Assembly: GCF_000800455.1 (NCBI RefSeq)
Contig: NZ_CP007456.1
Span: 2,108,001-2,172,000 of the forward strand
Direction of reading: 5' to 3'
DNA length: 64,000 bases
From: Bifidobacterium catenulatum PV20-2
GTDB lineage: Bacteria > Actinomycetota > Actinomycetes > Actinomycetales > Bifidobacteriaceae
The position numbers and the translations under genes were made by a program. Positions 48,999-58,049 of the stretch are shown piece after piece (positions within the stretch are counted from its first letter, which is position 1; each line of letters starts with the position of its first letter). A model generated the notes under the pieces. It made no database searches, was not told the DNA's origin, and worked only from the letters and a program-made list of their open reading frames with translations.

Positions 48999-50180
48999 TC
49001 AGCGGGGCTGACGGAAGCGACGATCTCCAATCGGATCGAACGGCGCGTGCGGCTCGAGCTGATACCAGTACGCGACGGAAGCGACGTCGTCCTGACGTTC
49101 GAAATTGCCACCCTCTTCAGTGCCGATCTGCTGCCATTCCACGCGCAAATCATGCTCGAAATAAATCGGATCAGGAATATGCCAGCGATACAGTCCGCGG
49201 GTCACAGGCGTATTCACATCCCAATACGCACTTTCGCGATGCGAGGCGAGACGCTGTGAATAGAACGGGAACCCGACGTACGGCGCACAGAACGTCTGCT
49301 CATACATACGGCCATGCTCGTCAAAATCAGCGAAACTCCACGCGCCGCCAAAATAATCCTCGGCACCGGTGCTACACCATGTAGGGTACTGATCGTCTCC
49401 ATCGATGTACATTTTGACTTCGCCCTCGCCCCACCAGCGGCTTTCCAACGCGGTGAGCGCCAGATACGTGCCGACATATGCGCCGCGTCCCTGCACACCG
49501 TCAAGCACCACATAATCGCGGGCAAGTTCGGTGACGCGCTCGCGACGCCACTGCGCATGGAAACGCATGGTGCCGGCCGGAAGCGCATCGTATTCGGTGT
49601 AGTCGATTTGGTAGAAGAACGCGGGAACGTCTTCGTTGTGATCGTTGCGGAGCACGATGCGCGCATGTTCGAACGGCATGGAGAAGTAGCAGTTGAAACC
49701 GCGATTGGGTACGACCACCACCGGCATCGAATTGACTCGGCAGGCCTGCGCGTGGCCGCAGCAGAAGAAGTCGCCGATCGGGCATTGCACGGACGGGGTT
49801 TCCTCGCCATCCCAATAGAATTCCAGGATCAGGTTACGAAGCACGTTCGGGCCGGTAGGCGACGTGCGGTCAGTGACGGTCATCCAAATATGGCGGATCA
49901 CGCCCGGACCGTCCACGTCCATCAAAGTGACGCTCTCCCCCGCTTTCACGGTTTGGATGCAGGGGCTGCCTTTGCGCGACGGGCCAAGTGCACTGGCCGC
50001 AGTGGCCGCAGTGCCCTTGCCGCCTGTGGGATTCTCGGCGTTCACACAACGCGTGCGCCCTGGTGCCGCAACCGCAAGCGAGTCCAGCGGACTGCGCGCG
50101 GCGAACGCACCCAATGAATCGACCTGCATATCGCGACGTGAGCTGTTCTGCATGGCGCTCCAATCGTTATCTCGAGTCAT
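48999..50180 (-). CDS. GH172 (DUF2961) glycoside hydrolase
   Basis: 393 aa, no signal peptide, so it acts on imported oligosaccharide. DUF2961 was redefined as GH172, whose founding members are a bifidobacterial alpha-D-fructofuranosidase (difructose dianhydride I synthase/hydrolase) and alpha-D-arabinofuranosidases. Visible family blocks: G-P-G-V-I-R-H-I-W-M-T, R-G-F-N-C-Y-F-S-M-P-F, F-F-Y-Q-I-D-Y, W-W-G-E-G-E-V-K-M-Y-I-D-G-D, S-T-G-A-E-D-Y-F-G-G and Y-R-W-H-I-P-D-P-I. It is the last gene of the transporter operon (18-nt gap after the permease), which suggests that the transporter imports its substrate. Specificity cannot be read from sequence. Confidence 0.87.
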   Translation of the reverse strand: MTRDNDWSAMQNSSRRDMQVDSLGAFAARSPLDSLAVAAPGRTRCVNAENPTGGKGTAATAASALGPSRKGSPCIQTVKAGESVTLMDVDGPGVIRHIWMTVTDRTSPTGPNVLRNLILEFYWDGEETPSVQCPIGDFFCCGHAQACRVNSMPVVVVPNRGFNCYFSMPFEHARIVLRNDHNEDVPAFFYQIDYTEYDALPAGTMRFHAQWRRERVTELARDYVVLDGVQGRGAYVGTYLALTALESRWWGEGEVKMYIDGDDQYPTWCSTGAEDYFGGAWSFADFDEHGRMYEQTFCAPYVGFPFYSQRLASHRESAYWDVNTPVTRGLYRWHIPDPIYFEHDLRVEWQQIGTEEGGNFERQDDVASVAYWYQLEPHAPFDPIGDRRFRQPR

Positions 50181-50197
50181 AAGAAACCCCTTTTCTG

Positions 50198-51076
50198 CTA
50201 CTTTACGGCACCGGCGGTGATGCCTTGCGACAACTTGCGCTGGAAAATAATGAAGAAAATAATGGTCGGCACAATGCTGAGCAGCGAAGCTGAAGCAAGC
50301 GTGGTCGCATCCATCGTGCGCTGCCCCTGCAAGGTGGCGAGCGCCAGCGGAATGGTCTGCACGTCATCGCTCATCAGGAACGCCATCGGAATCATGTATT
50401 CGTTCCATGTCCACACGAAGAAGAACACGAACAGCACACTGATGGTCGACCAGGAAATCGGCAGCACCACCTTGCGCAGAATCTGCCAGCGCGAGGCGCC
50501 GTCGATGGCCGCCGCTTCGAGAATGGCCTGCGGGAACGTGCCGTATACGGATGACAGCAGATACGTGCCATACGCACTTTGAATGATGGTGAAGATGATG
50601 ATGATCGCCAGTTTGGTGTTGTACAGTCCGACCTGCTTGAACATGGTGTACAGCGGGTAGAGTAGCGCCTCCTGCGGCATCATGTTGGCGAGCATGATGG
50701 CGAGTACAATCCACGTGTTGCCTTTGACTCTGCCGATGCCGAGAGCAAAGGAGTTCAGCACGGAAAGCACGACGGCGGCCACTGCCACTACCAGCGCAAT
50801 AACCAAGCTGTTCCAGAATTTCAGCGGGAATTTGGTGGTGGTCCAGAAGGAGATGATGCCGTCCATGGTGAAGTGTTTCGGCAGTGAAAGCGGACCTGTG
50901 GCATTGTAGTCGGCAGGCGTTTTAAACGCGTTGACGGTGAGTACGAGCAGCGGGAAAAGCACGAGCAGTGCGGCTGCTATGAGCACGATGAGGGTGATCC
51001 AGTCGCCGGTCGAGCGCACATGTTGGGTTTTCTTGGATGCTTTCCGCGCTGCCGATGCGGTCATGGTTTGCGTCAT
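50198..51076 (-). CDS. Sugar ABC transporter permease (MalG type, CUT1)
   Basis: 292 aa with six membrane helices and the EAA coupling motif E-A-A-A-I-D-G-A-S-R-W-Q-I-L-R-K-V-V-L-P. It pairs with the MalF-type permease upstream and the binding lipoprotein. There is no ATPase gene in the locus; bifidobacterial CUT1 importers normally share a general MsmK-type ATPase encoded elsewhere. Confidence 0.93.
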   Translation of the reverse strand: MTQTMTASAARKASKKTQHVRSTGDWITLIVLIAAALLVLFPLLVLTVNAFKTPADYNATGPLSLPKHFTMDGIISFWTTTKFPLKFWNSLVIALVVAVAAVVLSVLNSFALGIGRVKGNTWIVLAIMLANMMPQEALLYPLYTMFKQVGLYNTKLAIIIIFTIIQSAYGTYLLSSVYGTFPQAILEAAAIDGASRWQILRKVVLPISWSTISVLFVFFFVWTWNEYMIPMAFLMSDDVQTIPLALATLQGQRTMDATTLASASLLSIVPTIIFFIIFQRKLSQGITAGAVK

Positions 51077-51151
51077 GATTGTTTCCTCGACTTTCGAAGT
51101 CTTACGAGTCTTGCGAGTTCTACATTTGACGGGTCTTGCGGCTTGGACCGT

Positions 51152-52090
51152 TCAGACCAGTTCCTTTTCGACGTGCTTCTGCACCATGGTGAACACGATG
51201 GAGAACACGATGATGACCACGGTGAGCGCCGTGGAGATGGCCGCGCCGTAGCCGACTTGTTGCACTTGGAAGAATTGATTGTAGGAATAGTATGATGGCA
51301 CGGTGGTTGCCGTTCCCGGCCCGCCTTTGGTGAGCAGATAGACCGGTGCGAAGGTTTTCAGCGCGCCGATGGTGGCGGTGAGGATGACCACCAGCAGTTC
51401 GGGAATGATGGACGGCAGCGTGACCACACGGAATTTCTGCCACCAGTTGGCTCCGTCAAGACCGGCCGCCTCGTAAAGTTCAGGATCCACGCGCTGCAGA
51501 CCGGACATGAAGATCACGATCGGATAGCCCAACTGGATCCACACCAGAATGAACATCAGCACCGGAAGCGCGCTATCAGGGCTGCCGAGCCAGTTATGCT
51601 GCAACGATCCCAGGCCGAGCTTGACGAGCAGCGCGTTCACCGCGCCATCTTCCGGACGGAAGATCCAGCCCATGATGATGGCCGCGACAGCAACCGGCAG
51701 CAACTGCGGCAGGTAGAACATGGCTCGCAGGAAGGAAGCCGTCTTGCCGCCGAATTTCTTCTGAATAACGTCAGTCAGCAGTGACGAAATAAATAGTCCA
51801 AGAATCGTAGGAATAACTACGATAGCCACAATAATCCAGAATGAATTAGCGAATGAAATCCAGAACGTGGAATCAGCGAACAGACGTTTCCAATTCTGCA
51901 ATCCAACGAATTTAACCGGGCCAACTCCACGCCAGCGAGTGAGACTCAAGTAAATGTTCCACACGAATGGAATAACGACGATAACGAGCAGACCTACCAG
52001 TCCGGGAACAAGATATGGTACGAATTTTGCGGAACGGTTTCCGGGAAGCCTTGACATTGAGACTCCCCCGTTTTTGGTCTTCTTTGACAT
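51152..52090 (-). CDS. Sugar ABC transporter permease (MalF type, CUT1)
   Basis: 312 aa. Start at 52090 (S-K-K-T-K-N-G-G) with AAAGGAA upstream; the longer frame from 52156 lacks a ribosome binding site. It has six membrane helices and the EAA motif Y-E-A-A-G-L-D-G-A-N-W-W-Q-K-F-R-V-V-T-L-P. It is co-transcribed with the MalG-type permease (75-nt gap). Confidence 0.92.
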   Translation of the reverse strand: MSKKTKNGGVSMSRLPGNRSAKFVPYLVPGLVGLLVIVVIPFVWNIYLSLTRWRGVGPVKFVGLQNWKRLFADSTFWISFANSFWIIVAIVVIPTILGLFISSLLTDVIQKKFGGKTASFLRAMFYLPQLLPVAVAAIIMGWIFRPEDGAVNALLVKLGLGSLQHNWLGSPDSALPVLMFILVWIQLGYPIVIFMSGLQRVDPELYEAAGLDGANWWQKFRVVTLPSIIPELLVVILTATIGALKTFAPVYLLTKGGPGTATTVPSYYSYNQFFQVQQVGYGAAISTALTVVIIVFSIVFTMVQKHVEKELV

Positions 52091-52253
52091 TTTGGCTTTT
52101 CCTTTGGTTGCGCTGCGTTGCCTGTGAATATTTACGATTGCGATATTGATTCGCAAGTTGTAATTTGCGATACCGCACGGGATTATTCATGATTGATACT
52201 GAGCAAAACCGGAATAATCCCGTGCGATGTCGGATATGAGATCAGATATACGA

Positions 52254-53561
52254 TCAGTTGGTCTTGACGCCCATGTCTTCCACACCGACGTCGTACTTCT
52301 CGTGGATACCCTTGAGCACGTCGGCCGGCTTCTTGGTGCCGTTCACCAGTTCCTGGAATTCCGCCGGAACAGCATCGGTAAGGTTGGAAGCGGCGTAATC
52401 CGGGTAGTAGCTGAGCTTGCCATCATTGGCGTAGGAGGCGTATTCCTCGATCATGGCCTTGCTCTTCTCGTCGTTGATCTTGCTGGCGTCGCCCGCCACC
52501 GGAATTCCACCGGCGTTGCCGAGGTAGTTCTGCACATCGTCGGAAAGCACGTAGTCAATGAACTTCGCAGCGAGATCCTTGTGGTGCGAGCGTTCCGGAA
52601 TCACCAGCAGATTGCCTGCGCAGCCAATCGCGAAATTCGATTCCGGCATCACCGCGGCGTCCCAATCGAAAGTGGTGATCTGCTTGACGAAACGTCCCTG
52701 ATTCCAGGTGCCGGTCTGATAGATCGGATACTCCCCCTTGATGAATGCCTGCGTGGTGTCTTCGGCCTTCATACCGGTGGCGTTGCGGGAGATGAAGCCC
52801 TTGCCGAGCCAGTCGTTGATGGTGTTCACGGAATTGGTGAGAATCTTGGAGTTCCAGTCGACATCGCCCTTGTAGAGCTGCCAGTTGTCGATGAATTTGG
52901 CGTCGGCCTCCTTGGAAACCAGCTGCCACCACAGCCACATCACGCCGTATTCCTGCGCGTCGGCGGCGATCGGCGTCACTCCGGCATCCACGAATTTCTG
53001 GCAGACGTCCACGAACTCGTCATAGGTGGTCGGAATCTCCAGCCCGTACTTGGCGAACAGATCCTTGTTGTAGTAGACGCGCTGGAATTCCGCGTAACTG
53101 GTCATGCCGTACCAGGTGTCACCATCCATGATGCCGTTTTCATCATACTTGGCCACGGCCGCATTGGCGCCGGTCACCTTCTTGTCCCAACCGTATTGAT
53201 CGACGTAATCACCCAAATCGGTGAGCAGCCCCATGGTGGAGAGCACGCCAGCCGAACCGTTGCCGCGATTGGATTCCATAAGATCCGGCGCCTCATCGGA
53301 ATTGAGGAATTGGCTGCCGTTCTGCGCGATCTGCGTGAACGACTTGCGTTCGAAATTGATTTTGACACCCGTTTCCTTTTCGAAGGCTTCCGCGGCGCGA
53401 CGCCATGCCTGGGTCTGGCCAGCGTCGTCTTCCTCGTAATACCAGAACGACAGGCTGTCTGGCATTTCCTCGTCTTGCGCGGTGTCGCTGCCGCATGCAG
53501 CGAGCGTGGTCAGCGACATTGCCACCACGGCCGCAAGTGCGATGCCTCGTGTGATCTTCAT
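52254..53561 (-). CDS. Sugar-binding lipoprotein of the CUT1 importer
   Basis: 435 aa. Lipoprotein signal peptide ending L-A-A-C-G (lipidated Cys23). It is an extracellular solute-binding protein of family 1 (S-F-W-Y-Y-E-E-D-D at the mature N-terminus, A-A-E-A-F-E-K-E-T-G-V-K-I-N, Y-G-M-T-S-Y-A-E-F-Q-R-V-Y-Y-N-K-D-L-F). It is the first gene of the operon and is preceded by palindromic LacI-type operators (53653-53666 and 53741-53754). Confidence 0.93.
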   Translation of the reverse strand: MKITRGIALAAVVAMSLTTLAACGSDTAQDEEMPDSLSFWYYEEDDAGQTQAWRRAAEAFEKETGVKINFERKSFTQIAQNGSQFLNSDEAPDLMESNRGNGSAGVLSTMGLLTDLGDYVDQYGWDKKVTGANAAVAKYDENGIMDGDTWYGMTSYAEFQRVYYNKDLFAKYGLEIPTTYDEFVDVCQKFVDAGVTPIAADAQEYGVMWLWWQLVSKEADAKFIDNWQLYKGDVDWNSKILTNSVNTINDWLGKGFISRNATGMKAEDTTQAFIKGEYPIYQTGTWNQGRFVKQITTFDWDAAVMPESNFAIGCAGNLLVIPERSHHKDLAAKFIDYVLSDDVQNYLGNAGGIPVAGDASKINDEKSKAMIEEYASYANDGKLSYYPDYAASNLTDAVPAEFQELVNGTKKPADVLKGIHEKYDVGVEDMGVKTN

Positions 53562-53652
53562 GGTTTCTCCTTTGTTATTGGTGGTTGTGTTGTTGAGTTA
53601 TGTCTCAAGTTGTTTTTCAGTTATGAAGATTGATATGTGTCGCCTCCTTTTT

Positions 53653-53666
53653 TCGAAACGTTTCGA
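53653..53666. promoter_or_regulatory. LacI-type operator 1
   Basis: Perfect 14-bp palindrome TCGAAACGTTTCGA, about 90 bp upstream of the binding-protein start. Matches the sites upstream of the lacI gene. Confidence 0.8.
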
Positions 53667-53740
53667 CGATGGCCGCGGATTAGCGCTTTTCAATTCGGCA
53701 ATCACCATCTTCGCTTCGGCTACAACGCCTTCACTTACTT

Positions 53741-53754
53741 TCGAATCGTTTCGA
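53741..53754. promoter_or_regulatory. LacI-type operator 2
   Basis: Near-palindrome TCGAATCGTTTCGA, 88 bp from operator 1, i.e. about eight helical turns, which would allow looping. Confidence 0.65.
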
Positions 53755-53809
53755 TTATGGATACAGAAATCCGTCCGCCTTTCACGGACATACTCCTACA
53801 GTTTTCTTT

Positions 53810-54832
53810 TCACACGTCACCAACTTTGGTAACGGAACCTCGACTATGCATGACCGGAGCGGACAGCTCCACCAATCCCTTGATGTCGCGATGCTCATCG
53901 ATGGCGTCGACCAGCAGATCCACAGCCTTAGAACATAATTCCTGCGGCATGACCGGCATCTCGGTAATCGGCTGCGGCATCAGCTCTCCCTCGAAATACG
54001 TGCCGCACGACAATACCGAAATATCATCTGGCACCCACAATCCCGAAGCCTGTAATTGCTGCAATACCAACTTCAGCACATTGGCGTTCGCCTGGTTGAC
54101 AATCGCCGTGGGGCGCTCATCCAAAGAACGAAGCTCACGCACGAATTCCACGGCATCAAAACGATCGTCACGATGCTTGGAGGATTCATGAATCGTCATG
54201 CCCAACTCTTCGGCACGTTCCAGCAAAGCCTTGCGGAACAGCAGCACATAGCCCGAACCGCGATCGTAATCGGTCTCATTGTCACGCAAAAACATAGCAC
54301 TCCGATGCCCCTTGGAATACAGGCAATCCACAGCCATACGACCAGCCGTAGCAAAATCGATATCGACACAGGCACAGCCTTCATGCTCTGCAGGGTAACC
54401 GATGGCCACACAGGGTTTGGAATATGAGCCAGCCTGGGCGGCACGCTCGTCATGTTCCTCAATGTCGAGCAGCACCACGCCATCAACCAAGTTGCTTTGC
54501 GTCACGCGCCGAATGTCAGCCACCGCGTCCTCGCCGGTAAGCAACAGCACATCATAGCCACGGTTCTTTGCCTGCCATGCGGTCTGCAGAAAGTAAGCGT
54601 TGTATTTGGCCTGATTGATATCACCGCGAATCGGCGCGCTGAGCGCAAAAATATGATTGCGCATACCACGCATTTTACGGGCGCTGGCATCCGGAGTATA
54701 TCCAAGTCGTTCAACGGCGGCCATCACCTTATCGGTGGTTTTGGCGGAGATGGAACGCTTGCCGGAAAGCACGTACGAAACGGTGCTAACCGACACTCCC
54801 GCCTCCTGGGCTACGTCTTTGATGCCCGCCAT
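53810..54832 (-). CDS. LacI-family repressor of the GH172/ABC locus
   Basis: 340 aa. The start at 54832 follows AAGGAGGCG; the longer frame is unlikely. N-terminal LacI HTH (I-K-D-V-A-Q-E-A-G-V-S-V-S-T-V-S-Y-V-L-S-G) with hinge helix, then a periplasmic-binding-like effector domain. The effector domain contains D-G-V-V-L-L-D-I-E, H-R-S-A-M-F-L and S-V-L-S-C-G-T-Y. It lies upstream of the operon on the same strand. Identical-type palindromes occur both before the binding-protein gene and before this gene, so it very likely represses both. Confidence 0.9.
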   Translation of the reverse strand: MAGIKDVAQEAGVSVSTVSYVLSGKRSISAKTTDKVMAAVERLGYTPDASARKMRGMRNHIFALSAPIRGDINQAKYNAYFLQTAWQAKNRGYDVLLLTGEDAVADIRRVTQSNLVDGVVLLDIEEHDERAAQAGSYSKPCVAIGYPAEHEGCACVDIDFATAGRMAVDCLYSKGHRSAMFLRDNETDYDRGSGYVLLFRKALLERAEELGMTIHESSKHRDDRFDAVEFVRELRSLDERPTAIVNQANANVLKLVLQQLQASGLWVPDDISVLSCGTYFEGELMPQPITEMPVMPQELCSKAVDLLVDAIDEHRDIKGLVELSAPVMHSRGSVTKVGDV

Positions 54833-54964
54833 CTTCCGCCTCCTTCGGCTCTCCAAATCGCTTGCGCCACACATTGCGCGTGCCGCAATCCTCACTCATC
54901 ATCCAACGAAACCATCCGCCAAGTCTCCCGGAATCTCTCCTACGGACCCTGTTCGACAAATTTA

Positions 54965-54991
54965 TCGAATCGTTTCGTCGAAACGTTTCAC
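54965..54991. promoter_or_regulatory. Operators upstream of lacI (autoregulation)
   Basis: Overlapping TCGAATCGTTTCGT and TCGAAACGTTTCAC, plus TGTCAAACGTTTTGACA at 55017-55033. They share the AACGTTT core with the operators before the binding-protein gene. Confidence 0.7.
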
Positions 54992-55033
54992 TAATCGTAA
55001 AACAGTAATTCCGATTTGTCAAACGTTTTGACA

Positions 55034-55545
55034 CGCCTGCCCATCATTCCCCGATAATAAGAGAATCCAAACAAACTACCGCAGATTTTGCAGCTACTTC
55101 TTTCGCTTTCTGTGGCGGACAGGTTTTGTATCAACCGGCGATGGGACAGGCACCAAAGTCTGCCGTCATCCGCCAACGCAACCCCTTGCCACATGTATAA
55201 AAAACCGGGAGCACGATGGGTCTTGCTCCCGGAATTACCGCACCATCGAAGGCTTTGTTTACTGTCCCCCCGCACGGACGATCCCATTCCCATCGGACCC
55301 TAGGAGGCGCTCGACACAAGGTCGCTTCGACCCGCCCCTAGCCTAGCCACTTTTAACGTAGGACAAGTAGCACGGCGGAAACCTTCTTGCGGATTTGCAA
55401 ACCTTCTTAGCCCGTTCCGACCGACCGGCAAGCCGATACGGACAAGGTTTTCAAAAGTTTGTACCTCAATGATACCTTCACACGAAGATAACAACTCTTT
55501 TATGCTTTCGGAATACGCGCAAACGGCCCGGCACGCGCATATCGA
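55034..55545. other. Intergenic region with a minus-strand terminator
   Basis: No credible gene. A hairpin CCGGGAGCA/TGCTCCCGG at 55205-55232 followed by T6 on the minus strand is a strong intrinsic terminator. It could end a short minus-strand RNA starting near 55330 or the read-through from the glycosyltransferase gene. Confidence 0.55.
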
Positions 55546-57795
55546 TCAGAGCGGGCGGGACTCGTAGATCATTTGGCGGTCGCCGAAGTAGAGGGCGTCA
55601 CGCCATGAGGACTTCTTGCGGGCCGCCTCCTGCTGCGGTTCCTTGATCGGCACGAAGAACCAACGAATCAGACCGGCCACCATGTCTTGCACGGAATGCC
55701 AGATGCCGATATATGCAGTCAGCGCCCAGAACGTCACGATCGCATTGAATCCGGCGAACACCGCGTTACCCCAGTTATGCGAAAACGTATCGGCATAGAA
55801 CACCATGCACGAATAAATAATGATCACCCACGGCATCGTCACATACAATGCCGGAGACGCAGTACGATTATTGACCTTCGGCGTGCGCGCGAACGGAATC
55901 TTCGTGTTCGTCATGCCCTGCTGAATCGACTTGAGCGTACCGGAAAGATTCACCGTCAACAGCACGATATTGAAACCGTAAATACGGAAAATATCAGAAC
56001 GCTTATACCCGTTACGTTTCAAATCACTCGACATGGTGGCAAAATACGGCAACGAAGCAAGCACCACCCACGGGCTGAGCAACCGCTGATTGAACGGATA
56101 CGCCAACAGGAACATCAAGCCGAAACTCGACCATGCGATGGACGCCATGTAATTCACGCGCAACGCCCACTCGCCCAGCTTCACATCATTGCCTTGCTGA
56201 TGCCGGGCATGCACGATGTGGAAGAATTTGCCGATGATCAGCAGCCCACCGTTCGCCCAACGTCGCCGCTGCACCACCAGCGAGCCGAAATCCGGAGGCG
56301 TAGCACTATAACTCAACCGCTCCGGATAATTAACCAAATGCCAGCCGAAATAGCCCAAATCAATGCTGGATTCGGTGTCTTCAATCACCGTGCGATCCTG
56401 AATATACGTTTTCACCGTGCGCGTGCCCTCAGTTGAGACCACGCAGATGTCGTCAAGCGCGGCCTTGCGAATCACCGCGTTCGCACCCACCCAGAACGTG
56501 GCGTCATAGTACGTCATGCCCTGATGCAGCATGTGCTGAATGTCGGTGGTGGCGGCCGCGATGCGTTCGATTCGTGTCGGCGCACCACGATACGAGGAAT
56601 ACGGGGTTTGAATCACGGCCACGCGCTCGTTGCCCGGCTGTTCCATCTGGTACACCAAACGCAGGCAGTAATCGCGCAGCAGCATGGAATCGGCATCGAG
56701 CGTCAGCACGTATTCGGAATTACGCATCACAAAATCCGGAGATTCGTCCTCGTACACGTCACGCAAAATCACGCCATCCGACGTTTCCACACGCTTCAAC
56801 GAGTGCCCCATCAATCCGATGAACGAATTCAGATTCATGGCTTTGTTGCCTTCACGGGAGGTCGATGCGTACAGTTTGCGCTCGAAAGACCATCCTTTTG
56901 CGGTGAAGATACGCACCAAACGTTCATACAGTTGCAGAATGCGATTCGCGTCGACATGCTGCTGCAATGTGATCGATTCGTTCAACGCCCGTTCCGTCAA
57001 ACGCAAGTCGCGTGCAAGACCGCGCAATACCTGATCGCAGAAGAAATCGTCGGTATGATCTTCGATCAGCCAAGTATCGGCCTTATGCTCCAGCCATTGT
57101 GCGGCCGCACGATAGTCTTCCGCACAGCGTGCGACCACGCTACGTCTCGCATCCATCTGATCGGCGAGCGCCGCAGCGGTTTCGTCTCGCGCTTTCGTGA
57201 AGCGTTCGGCTGGCACCGCCAATTCGGCGAGCACTTTCGGCATAAGTTCGCGGCTTGCTTTGAGGATCGCGCGCGCTTCGTCATTTTTAGGATGTGGAGG
57301 ATCGTCGATTAAGAGTACGACTGCCAGATCGGGAAATTCTTGCAGTGCGGCTGACCAGATTGTTTTTTCGACGACTTTTGGCTGTTCCACATACGATGGG
57401 ATGAGTACGGTGATGCCTTTGCTGTAGTTGTGTGCGAAATGGTCGTCGAGCATGGCTCGAGGTACGCGCTCATGCCGGATGAAGCGGTATAGCGCTCCTT
57501 GCCGTGTGACCAAGTAGACGAGCGCACTGAAAATCAGCGTGGTCACAATCGTCATGTACAGCACGCCTTCAACCACGAAACGTAATGTGAGCGAGGGATT
57601 GTTGACGAACAATGACAGAATCATCGTGATCATGTAGATAAGCCATGAAATAACCGTGCAGATGATGGCAACGTAACCGAGCACGACTCGCGTCGGCGAA
57701 GGCTTGTCATGCATAATCGCAAGCGGTTGCGTGGAGGTTTCCGCTCCCCACTGATGTTTGCGATCACCACCCTCAGTATCCCCTATTCTTGCCAC
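55546..57795 (-). CDS. Processive GT2 membrane glycosyltransferase (cellulose-synthase-like)
   Basis: 749 aa. Two N-terminal membrane helices, a large cytosolic GT-A domain and about five C-terminal helices. Catalytic landmarks: D-D-P-P-H-P (first Asp region), T-L-D-A-D-S-M (D-x-D), V-I-E-D-T-E-S-S (T/I-E-D) and Q-R-R-R-W (Q-x-x-R-W), the pattern of polysaccharide synthases that secrete the polymer they make. A helical insert of about 170 residues (E-R-F-T-K-A-R-D-E-T ...) between the first Asp and the D-x-D is unusual. It probably makes a surface glycan. It is divergent from a GH18 protein and close to a GGDEF/EAL-like gene. Confidence 0.88.
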   Translation of the reverse strand: MARIGDTEGGDRKHQWGAETSTQPLAIMHDKPSPTRVVLGYVAIICTVISWLIYMITMILSLFVNNPSLTLRFVVEGVLYMTIVTTLIFSALVYLVTRQGALYRFIRHERVPRAMLDDHFAHNYSKGITVLIPSYVEQPKVVEKTIWSAALQEFPDLAVVLLIDDPPHPKNDEARAILKASRELMPKVLAELAVPAERFTKARDETAAALADQMDARRSVVARCAEDYRAAAQWLEHKADTWLIEDHTDDFFCDQVLRGLARDLRLTERALNESITLQQHVDANRILQLYERLVRIFTAKGWSFERKLYASTSREGNKAMNLNSFIGLMGHSLKRVETSDGVILRDVYEDESPDFVMRNSEYVLTLDADSMLLRDYCLRLVYQMEQPGNERVAVIQTPYSSYRGAPTRIERIAAATTDIQHMLHQGMTYYDATFWVGANAVIRKAALDDICVVSTEGTRTVKTYIQDRTVIEDTESSIDLGYFGWHLVNYPERLSYSATPPDFGSLVVQRRRWANGGLLIIGKFFHIVHARHQQGNDVKLGEWALRVNYMASIAWSSFGLMFLLAYPFNQRLLSPWVVLASLPYFATMSSDLKRNGYKRSDIFRIYGFNIVLLTVNLSGTLKSIQQGMTNTKIPFARTPKVNNRTASPALYVTMPWVIIIYSCMVFYADTFSHNWGNAVFAGFNAIVTFWALTAYIGIWHSVQDMVAGLIRWFFVPIKEPQQEAARKKSSWRDALYFGDRQMIYESRPL

Positions 57796-58049
57796 CTCAA
57801 ACCCCTTTGAATTGCCAGCGCCGTCTCACCGGCGCAAAACATACATCACTGCCTAAATCGTCGTACTAGCCACATACTACACTCCTTTACTGTTAGCGAG
57901 ATATAAGAGAGCCAGCGCACGAGAGGAATACCCAATCCCCGTGAAATCCCCCGCCTGCGCACTGAAGCCAAGCGGGGGGCACAGCCTGTTTTGACCATCC
58001 GATGACCCCATTGGCATGGCAGCTTGACGATTCTTGATGAAAGGGAATA

